From: JARRRD01 sp037381085
Lineage (GTDB): Bacteria; Nitrospirota; Thermodesulfovibrionia; Thermodesulfovibrionales; UBA6898
Assembly (NCBI GenBank): GCA_037381085.1
Contig: JARRRD010000047.1
Coordinates: 1 to 28,857, forward strand
DNA: 28,857 bases
Reading direction: 5' to 3'
Made by a program: the position numbers and the translations under genes. The notes under the pieces are model-generated. The model made no database searches and was not told where the DNA came from. It was given only the letters and a program-made list of their open reading frames with translations. Positions 23,275-28,857 of this stretch are shown here, in pieces (positions within the stretch are counted from its first letter, which is position 1; every line of letters starts with the position of its first letter).

Positions 23275-24332
23275 ACAGGCTGCGGGCCATAACCGATGTC
23301 CTGGATTCCACGGGCATCGATGCCATGCTGATAACCGAACTGAAAAACGTCAGGTATCTGTCCGGATTCAGCGGTTCCTCTGCCTGCCTGCTGCTGACGG
23401 GAGAGAATCGGCTGCTTTTTACCGATTTTCGTTATCAGGAGCAGGCGAAGAAACAGACCAGGGGCTTTGAAATCCTCATAGAAAAGGAGGAAAGGCCGAA
23501 GCTGATACTGAAAACGGCCCAGTCTCTCGGCGTGAACATACTCGGGTTTGAATCCACGGTATCGTATTCGTTTTACCGGTCACTTCTGAGGAAGGGATTC
23601 AGGACAAAGGCCGTGACGAACCTTGTGGAGGATATGAGGCGGACCAAGGACCGGCTGGAGCTGAAGCTTATCGGTAAGGCAATCGAGAGAGCGGAGAAAG
23701 CCTTCCTCGATGTCAGGCCGTCGATCAGGAAGGGGGTTTCCGAACGGCGGATCGCTTCCATGCTTGAGGAAAGGCTCAGGAAAAACGGATGCGGAACTCT
23801 GCCTTTTGATATAATAGTTGCGAGCGGACCCAACTCGTCGATGCCGCACGCCCGGCCGACGGAAAACAGGATAGGGTCCGGGGATCTGGTGGTGATCGAC
23901 TGGGGCGGCGAGGCGGGAGGATATTTCTCCGATATGACGAGGACATTGCTTGTCAAAGGGGCGGATATTTCCAGGAAGAAGGAAATTTATGAAACGGTGC
24001 TCCTCGCGAATCTCGAAGCGATTCGTTCTGTCCGGGAGGGAATGCGTGCAAGGCTGATTGACAGGACCGCGAGAGACATTATAATGAAGGCGGGATACGA
24101 TGATTTCTTCGGCCACGGTACGGGTCATGGCGTAGGGTTGGACGTCCACGAGCTTCCGCGAATTTCCAGACTTGGAAGGGAGACCGTAAAATCGGGAATG
24201 GTTTTTACTATAGAGCCGGGCATTTATCTCCCCGGCATTGGCGGGGTCCGCATTGAAGATATGGTCGTCGCCGGCAGAAAGGGATGCAGCGTTCTGACAT
24301 CAGTCCCGAAGGATCTTGAAATAATACATTAG
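23271..24332 (+). CDS. pepP: Xaa-Pro aminopeptidase, M24 family
   Basis: Metallopeptidase that removes an N-terminal residue preceding proline. The N-terminal domain (about 1-120: LITELKNVRYLSGFSGSSACLLL) is the creatinase-like fold. The catalytic domain contains all five metal ligands in order: Asp in VVIDWGGE, Asp in SDMTRT, His in GHGTGHGVGLDVHE, Glu in TIEPGIY, and Glu in RIEDMV. At 353 aa this is the short PepP/YqhT type. It is coupled to aroQ by an ATGA overlap and followed by efp, a conserved order in several phyla. Confidence 0.92.
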   Translation: MNRLRAITDVLDSTGIDAMLITELKNVRYLSGFSGSSACLLLTGENRLLFTDFRYQEQAKKQTRGFEILIEKEERPKLILKTAQSLGVNILGFESTVSYSFYRSLLRKGFRTKAVTNLVEDMRRTKDRLELKLIGKAIERAEKAFLDVRPSIRKGVSERRIASMLEERLRKNGCGTLPFDIIVASGPNSSMPHARPTENRIGSGDLVVIDWGGEAGGYFSDMTRTLLVKGADISRKKEIYETVLLANLEAIRSVREGMRARLIDRTARDIIMKAGYDDFFGHGTGHGVGLDVHELPRISRLGRETVKSGMVFTIEPGIYLPGIGGVRIEDMVVAGRKGCSVLTSVPKDLEIIH

Positions 24333-24377
24333 TCATCGACCCGTTGTCCGGCGGGACACAGACAGGAGGAGCGATCA

Positions 24378-24938
24378 TTGATTTCGACAACCGATTTCAG
24401 AAAAGGCTTGAAATTAGAGTATAAAGGCGATCCATACGAAATAGTCGATTTCCAGCACGTAAAAATGGGGAGGGGAGGGGCGATCGTCAAGACAAAGATG
24501 AAGAACCTCAAGACCGGCGGCGTGGTGGAGGAGACGATCAGGTCCGGCGAAAAGTTCCCGACTCCCGAACTTGAGGAAAAGAAGATGCAGTATCTTTATG
24601 CACAGGACGACCTGTACTATTTCATGGACCAGGAGACATACGAACAGACTCCCCTCACTGCCGGGCAGCTCGGCGATGCCAAGGTGTTCCTGAAGGAGAA
24701 TACCGAAGTCAAGATCCTGTATTACAAGAGTGAGCCGCTTAATGTGGAACTGCCCACCTTCATCGAACTTGTTGTAGCGAAGACCGAGCCGGGATTCAAG
24801 GGCGACACGGCGTCGGGGGGCGGAAAGCCGGCCACGCTGGAAACCGGCGCCGTTGTGAGGGTTCCTTTCCATATCAACGAGGGGGATACCATCAAGGTCG
24901 ATACGCGGACGTCTGAATACATAGAAAGGGTAAGATAA
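24378..24938 (+). CDS. efp: Elongation factor P
   Basis: Relieves ribosome stalling at polyproline. The complete three-domain protein (186 aa) begins at TTG 24378 with a good AGGAGGAG site, giving MISTTDFRKGLKLEYKGDPYEI. The tip of domain I reads VKMGRGGAIVKTKMKNL, with Arg at position 32. In many bacteria the modified residue here is Lys (PGKG type); Arg32 is the residue rhamnosylated by EarP in Pseudomonas-type EF-P. The C-terminus (GDTIKVDTRTSEYIERV) is normal. Its stop overlaps accB by one base (TAATG). Confidence 0.93.
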   Translation: MISTTDFRKGLKLEYKGDPYEIVDFQHVKMGRGGAIVKTKMKNLKTGGVVEETIRSGEKFPTPELEEKKMQYLYAQDDLYYFMDQETYEQTPLTAGQLGDAKVFLKENTEVKILYYKSEPLNVELPTFIELVVAKTEPGFKGDTASGGGKPATLETGAVVRVPFHINEGDTIKVDTRTSEYIERVR

Positions 24939-25369
24939 TGGAGCTTGAGGATCTGAAGAGCCTTATAGAACTTCTCAAGGATACCGATATTACCGAATTG
25001 CAGGTAGAACAAGAGGGGACCAAGGTAAGGATCAGAAGAGAAAAGATGTTCCCTGCCGTCGAGATTTCTCAGATGAAGGCTGCCTTACAGGAGAACATCG
25101 CCGGGGAAAAGGAGGAGGAGACGCAAAGGCTTATCACCGTTACCGCCCCGATTGTCGGTACCTTTTACCGCTCACCTTCTCCCGAGGCGTCCCAATTTGT
25201 CGAGCTCGGCCTCCAGGTCAAGAAGGGGCAGGTACTCTGCATCATCGAGGCGATGAAACTGATGAACGAGATCGAGAGCGAAGTTGACGGGATTGTGATG
25301 AAAGTGCTCGTTGAAAACGGACAGCCGGTGGAATACGGCGAACCTCTATTTCTCATCGAGCCTCTATGA
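24938..25369 (+). CDS. accB: Biotin carboxyl carrier protein of acetyl-CoA carboxylase
   Basis: Carries biotin for the first committed step of fatty acid synthesis. The N-terminal segment (LEDLKSLIELLKDTDITELQVE) is typical of bacterial BCCP. The linker is short. The C-terminal biotinyl domain has the EAMKLMNEI motif with the biotinylated Lys at residue 107. ATG 24938 overlaps the efp stop. Its end overlaps accC by 4 bases (ATGA), so the two subunits are translationally coupled. Confidence 0.95.
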   Translation: MELEDLKSLIELLKDTDITELQVEQEGTKVRIRREKMFPAVEISQMKAALQENIAGEKEEETQRLITVTAPIVGTFYRSPSPEASQFVELGLQVKKGQVLCIIEAMKLMNEIESEVDGIVMKVLVENGQPVEYGEPLFLIEPL

Positions 25370-26730
25370 AACTTTTCAAGAAGATATTGATCGCCAACAG
25401 GGGCGAGATCGCTGTCAGGATCATCAGGGCATGCAAGGAACTGGATATCAGAACTGTTGCCATCTATTCCGACATCGATAGGGACTCGCTCCATACGAGG
25501 TTTGCCGACGAATCGGTCTGCATAGGCCCTGCAAGTTCGGCGCAGAGTTACAATAACATTCCGAGTATCCTCACTGCCGCGGAGATTACCGATTCAGAGG
25601 CGATCCACCCGGGATACGGCTTCCTTTCCGAAAACCACCATTTCGCAGAGGCCTGCCTTACTTCGGGCATTACGTTCATCGGCCCGACTGCGGAGAGCAT
25701 AAGGCTGGGAGGCGACAAGGCAAAGGCCAGGCAGATCATGAAGCGGAGGGGGGTTCCCGTAGTACCCGGAAGCGACGGGCACGTCGTATCCGAAGAGGCG
25801 GCGCTGAAGACCGCCAAAAAGATCGGCTTTCCCGTCATACTCAAGGCCTCAGCGGGCGGAGGCGGCAAGGGAATGCGGGTAGCGAAGGCCGAAGACGAAC
25901 TTGACAAGTTTTACTTTATGGCTCAGCGGGAGGCGCTCGCGGCCTTTGGAAACGGAGAGCTGTATGTGGAAAAATTCATTCCCGCGATGAGACATGTCGA
26001 GGTCCAGATACTCGCCGACACTAAAGGCAACATCGTGCATCTTGGAGAGAGGGACTGTTCCATCCAGAGAAGGCATCAGAAGCTGATAGAAGAGTCTCCT
26101 TCGCCGGGTACTACCGAAAAATTCAGGAAGAAAGTCGGCGAGTATGCGATCAAGGCGGCAAAGGCCTTCAAGTACAGGAATGCTGGCACCGTTGAGTTCA
26201 TCGTCGATCCGGATGGCGGCATTTACTTCATGGAGATGAACACGAGACTCCAGGTGGAACATCCTGTCACCGAAAGTGTCACCGGAGTGGATATCGTCAA
26301 GGAACAGATCAAGATAGCGGCCGGGTTCCCGCTGGAGTTGAAGCAGACTCAAGTGAGGCTCTCGGGGCATTCCATCGAGTGCAGAATCAATGCCGAGGAT
26401 CCCGAAAGGTTTATCCCCTCTCCCGGGACGATCACCTTTCTTTCGCTTCCGGGCGGTCCCGGTGTCAGGGTTGATACAGCCGCCTATAACGGCTGCGTGA
26501 TCCCTGCTCACTACGACTCTCTCGTGGCCAAACTGATTGTGCACGGCCGGGACCGGAGCGAGGCGCTTGCCAGACTGAAGAGGGCCCTGGACGAATTTAT
26601 CATCGAGGGGATAAAGACCACCATACCCTTCCACAAGAAGGTGCTGAACGATCCGGATTTCATCAAGGGTGAGTTCAATACCGGTTTCGTCGAGAAGATG
26701 GGCACTCCCAAAACTTCCGAAGAAAAGTAG
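25366..26730 (+). CDS. accC: Biotin carboxylase subunit of acetyl-CoA carboxylase
   Basis: Carboxylates biotin on AccB using ATP and bicarbonate. It has KILIANRGEIAVRIIRAC, the HPGYGFLSEN segment, the glycine-rich ATP loop KASAGGGGKGMR and ERDCSIQRRHQKLIEE. Catalytic residues lie in MEMNTRLQVEHPVTE. Length (454 aa) is normal and the ATP-grasp domain is complete. It is coupled to accB. The carboxyltransferase genes (accA, accD) are not in the window. After the stop there are 224 bases without a convincing gene before thiE. Confidence 0.96.
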   Translation: MKLFKKILIANRGEIAVRIIRACKELDIRTVAIYSDIDRDSLHTRFADESVCIGPASSAQSYNNIPSILTAAEITDSEAIHPGYGFLSENHHFAEACLTSGITFIGPTAESIRLGGDKAKARQIMKRRGVPVVPGSDGHVVSEEAALKTAKKIGFPVILKASAGGGGKGMRVAKAEDELDKFYFMAQREALAAFGNGELYVEKFIPAMRHVEVQILADTKGNIVHLGERDCSIQRRHQKLIEESPSPGTTEKFRKKVGEYAIKAAKAFKYRNAGTVEFIVDPDGGIYFMEMNTRLQVEHPVTESVTGVDIVKEQIKIAAGFPLELKQTQVRLSGHSIECRINAEDPERFIPSPGTITFLSLPGGPGVRVDTAAYNGCVIPAHYDSLVAKLIVHGRDRSEALARLKRALDEFIIEGIKTTIPFHKKVLNDPDFIKGEFNTGFVEKMGTPKTSEEK

Positions 26731-26954
26731 AAGGTTATACGTAACGACATCAGTTATCCTGAAACGGCGGGTAACGTTGCAGATCAGCCCGGAAGGGACA
26801 CCGAAAAAGTCCTGTAATGACGACATGATTCTATCTGTCTTCCACATGAATGCGGACCTCAAGTCCGGTGACTTTCAGAAAGAGGCCGGCTGGCTCCTCT
26901 TTTCCGGAATGAACGAAGCTGCAGGTTATAACGGGAAGTCGTTGGAGGTGGCCT

Positions 26955-27395
26955 GTGTATCTGAACGGAATCTGCTTTATCACCGATAGAACCTACTGTT
27001 CCCTTTCTCCCCATGAAATGTGCATGGCGGCCCTGAAGGGAGGGGTCCGGTTTATCCAGTACCGCGACAAGGACCGGACTAGAAAGGAGATATATTACGA
27101 GGCCGTGAGGCTCAGGGAAATGACCCTTTCCGCAGGCGCCGTGCTCATAATCAATGACCACGCCGACATCGCCCTCGCTGTAAATGCCGATGGGGTGCAT
27201 CTCGGCCAGGACGACCTCCCCTTGAAAGAGGCCCGGAAGATAATGGGGGACAGGATAATCGGCATCTCAACGCACGACCTTGAACAGGCCGAGGAAGCGC
27301 AGTCGGGCGGAGCCGACTATATCGGGTTCGGACCTGTTTTCGAGACCCTCACGAAGGACGCGGGGAACCCGAAAGGGATTGACAAGGAGGGATAA
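26955..27395 (+). pseudogene. thiE: Thiamine-phosphate synthase, N-terminal part of a broken gene
   Basis: ThiE joins the pyrimidine and thiazole moieties of thiamine. Visible are FITDRTYC, RFIQYRDKD, LIINDHADIALAVNADGVHLGQDDLP, IIGISTH and YIGFGPVFETLTKDAGNPKGI. The frame then reads DKEG and stops at 27395. The last part of the enzyme follows in another frame (27392-27541). About 15 residues that normally lead to the phosphate-binding AIGGI segment are missing at the junction, so loss of about 45 bases is more likely than a single indel. GTG 26955 has a strong GGAGGTG site. I see no TPP riboswitch upstream. Confidence 0.82.
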
Positions 27396-27541
27396 ACAGC
27401 GGCAATCTGGCACAGGTGATGGACGCGGGGGCCGATGCTGCTGCGGTAGCGACAGCCATATGCAAGGGCGATATTGAGGACAATGCGCGACGGCTCGTTT
27501 CCATGGTGAAAAATAAAATTCAAAATAACAGGATATCATGA
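27392..27541 (+). pseudogene. thiE: Thiamine-phosphate synthase, C-terminal remnant
   Basis: In the frame ending at 27541 the sequence reads INSGNLAQVMDAGADAAAV, then ATAICKGDIEDNARRLVSMV. This matches the last strand and helix of ThiE (normally following AIGG). It has no start codon of its own and directly follows the truncated first part. It shows no further stop codons or decay. Confidence 0.78.
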
Positions 27542-27596
27542 TTCCGTATCTTCCTTCTTTTTTGTAGAATTTATACGACCATGAGGTTTGCTTGCG

Positions 27597-28100
27597 ATGG
27601 AGGGTAAAAGGGTGAGAGAAAGCGCCGTGACAATGGCTCAGGTGATGATACCGCAGGATGCCAACCCGGCGGGAAATGTCCACGGAGGGGTGATCATGAG
27701 ATTCATCGATACGGCCGCGGCCGTCGTTGCTGCCCGTCATTCCAGGTCCAATGTGGTCACCGCCTCGATTGACAGACTCGATTTCCACCATCCGGTTTTC
27801 GTGGGAGACCTTCTGTTTTTCAAGTGTAGTCTGAACCTCGTGGGCAGGACGTCGATGGAGGTCGGCGTTAGGGTTGAATCCGAAAATCTGCTGACCGGCG
27901 CTATCGAACACACGGCCTCCGCCTACCTCACCTTTGTGGCGCTGGACGAGAAGGGAAAGCCCCGTGAAGTACCGCCCCTGATTCTTGAAACCCGGGATGA
28001 GGAGCGGCGCAACATGGAGGCTAAGAAGAGAAGGGAAGTGCGTTTGGCGGAAAAAAGGCAGGAAAAGAAGTGCCAGCTCGATCCGAATAGGTGCGAATAA
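27597..28100 (+). CDS. Acyl-CoA thioesterase, hotdog fold (YciA type)
   Basis: Hydrolyses acyl-CoA thioesters. The hotdog domain spans about residues 5-125: QVMIPQDANPAGNVHGGVIMRFIDTAAAVVA, with the Asn, HGG and Asp positions of the family active site. VTASIDRLDFHHPVFVGDLL follows. A charged, helical C-terminal tail (about 130-167, ending CQLDPNRCE) is longer than in E. coli YciA. ATG 27597 is preferred; TTG 27588 would add three residues. GAGG lies 10 bases upstream. A T-rich stretch upstream (27551-27577) could hold its promoter, but the hexamers are unclear. Confidence 0.85.
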   Translation: MEGKRVRESAVTMAQVMIPQDANPAGNVHGGVIMRFIDTAAAVVAARHSRSNVVTASIDRLDFHHPVFVGDLLFFKCSLNLVGRTSMEVGVRVESENLLTGAIEHTASAYLTFVALDEKGKPREVPPLILETRDEERRNMEAKKRREVRLAEKRQEKKCQLDPNRCE

Positions 28101-28109
28101 GGCGGGACG

Positions 28110-28124
28110 GCGGCCGAAGGCCGC
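28110..28124 (+). terminator. GC-rich hairpin between convergent genes
   Basis: GCGGCC and GGCCGC form a perfect 6-bp GC stem with a GAA loop, followed on the plus strand by GTTCCTTTC. It lies 9 bases after the thioesterase stop and 11 before the leuB end. The T tract is imperfect, so termination is plausible on the plus strand and less so on the minus strand. Confidence 0.5.
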
Positions 28125-28135
28125 GTTCCTTTCAA

Positions 28136-28857
28136 TCAAAGTGTCGTTACGAGTTTTGCTGCCAGGTCTCCGAGCTCCGAAGTGCCCATGCCCATCTGTC
28201 CGGCCGCGAGACTCCTGATATGCTTGCCCGTAATTTCCATCGCAGCCTTCTCTATGGTTTTCCCCGCTTCGGGTTCTCCCAGGTGTTCGAGCATCATGCC
28301 CCCGGCGCAGATCGCTGCAAGGGGATTGATCGCGTTCTTGCCTTTGTACTTGGGCGCCGAACCCCCGATCGGCTCGAACATTGAGACACCCCCGGGATTA
28401 ATATTGCCGCCGGCCGCTATCCCCATGCCGCCTTGGATCATTGCACCGAGATCGGTGATGATATCGCCGAACATGTTGTCTGTCACAATCACATCGAACC
28501 ATTCCGGGTTCTTTACGAACCACATGGTCGTCGCATCGACGTGGGCATAATCTGCCTTGATCCCGGGATACTCCTTTGCCACTTCATAGAACGTCCTCTC
28601 CCATAAATCGAATGCGAAGGTGAGCACGTTTGTCTTGCCGCAAAGAGTGAGTTTGTTCATCTTGTTTCTCTTCCTGCAATCTTCAAAGGCATATCTGATG
28701 CACCGTTCGACGCCCTTTCTGCTGTTGATGGACTCCTGAACGGCGATCTCATCCGGGGTGCCTTTCTTGAGAAATCCACCGGCCCCGGTGTAAAGGCCCT
28801 CGGTATTCTCCCTCACGACGACGAAGTCGATGTCTTCGGGTTTCTTGTCCTTCAGGG
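28136..28857 (-). CDS. leuB: 3-isopropylmalate dehydrogenase, truncated by the window edge
   Basis: Member of the isocitrate/isopropylmalate dehydrogenase family, most like the leucine-pathway enzyme. It shows DIDFVVVRENTEGLYTGAGG, KGTPDEIAVQESINSRKGVER, LCGKTNVLTFAFDLWERTF, and the metal-site segment DVIVTDNMFGDIITDLGA. The nucleotide-binding segment is EPIGGSAPKYKGKNAINPLA. The frame stays open to 28857, so the N-terminal ~120 residues lie outside. The VVRENTEG form differs from the VVRELTGG of enterobacterial LeuB, so isocitrate or related hydroxyacid activity is not excluded. No other leu gene is visible. Confidence 0.87.
   Translation of the reverse strand, partial: LKDKKPEDIDFVVVRENTEGLYTGAGGFLKKGTPDEIAVQESINSRKGVERCIRYAFEDCRKRNKMNKLTLCGKTNVLTFAFDLWERTFYEVAKEYPGIKADYAHVDATTMWFVKNPEWFDVIVTDNMFGDIITDLGAMIQGGMGIAAGGNINPGGVSMFEPIGGSAPKYKGKNAINPLAAICAGGMMLEHLGEPEAGKTIEKAAMEITGKHIRSLAAGQMGMGTSELGDLAAKLVTTL

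Noticed and set aside
25849..26862. A 337-codon open frame on the minus strand across accC
   Set aside because: Shadow of accC; no motif, and the strand conflicts with the tightly coupled efp-accB-accC order.
26731..26954. Possible TPP riboswitch or small gene between accC and thiE
   Set aside because: I looked for the conserved CTGAGA and ACCCTTTGAACCTGATC-type segments and found none. A 55-codon frame from ATG 26825 overlaps the thiE start, has no ribosome site and looks random.
1..28857. CRISPR arrays, tRNA or rRNA genes, insertion sequences, attachment sites
   Set aside because: I saw no regularly spaced direct repeats, no cloverleaf with the conserved T-loop segment, no rRNA-like sequence and no transposase or integrase motif.

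Overview
This window of about 28.9 kb is gene-dense bacterial chromosome, with moderately high GC and many ATGA or TAATG stop/start overlaps. I see no transposase, phage gene, tRNA, rRNA or CRISPR array. The gene content and order suggest a Gram-negative, motile or surface-associated anaerobe-type lineage such as Nitrospirota or Desulfobacterota. The supporting features are an mglB-mglA pair, HD-GYP and GGDEF proteins, a PilB-type motor, a yicC-remA-gmk-rpoZ-coaBC run, an aroQ-pepP-efp-accB-accC run, and the VVRENTEG-type isopropylmalate dehydrogenase. The taxonomic placement is inference only.

Layout. (1) 12-8286, plus strand: a tightly packed signalling cluster. It encodes a PAS-PAS histidine kinase, a receiver-PAS protein, a receiver-HD-GYP c-di-GMP phosphodiesterase, an MglA-like GTPase, a second histidine kinase broken by an internal deletion, a receiver-MshEN-PilB ATPase-zinc ribbon fusion, and a receiver with a short tail. 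(2) 8404-12059, plus: RNase HI, a TrhP-type U32 protein, a zinc-ribbon membrane protein, and a degenerate receiver-transmembrane-SPOR fusion. (3) 12210-13545, plus: a MurC-like ligase broken by a frame change. (4) 13554-17485, minus: a secreted coiled-coil protein, a PAS-GGDEF diguanylate cyclase, a small histidine kinase missing part of its ATPase domain, and canonical mglA and mglB. (5) 17486-17936: the only gene-free stretch over 300 bases, holding strong stem-loops and divergent promoter candidates. (6) 17937-22789, plus: yicC, remA, gmk, rpoZ, coaBC, a TPR protein and a roadblock protein. (7) 22846-27541, plus: aroQ, pepP, efp, accB, accC and a broken thiE. (8) 27597-28100, plus: an acyl-CoA thioesterase. 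(9) 28136 to the right edge, minus: leuB, cut by the window end.

How the genes may work together. The left cluster puts phosphorelay, c-di-GMP turnover, a Ras-like polarity GTPase and a type IV pilus/type II secretion assembly ATPase in one apparent operon. One of its receivers is fused directly to the motor ATPase. A second polarity module (mglBA) lies about 13 kb away beside a diguanylate cyclase. Together they look like a system for controlling pilus deployment or polarity, which is an inference. Independently, four genes carry out-of-frame internal losses of conserved blocks with otherwise clean flanks. That is either recent gene decay or an assembly problem, and it should be resolved before the kinases and thiE are interpreted.
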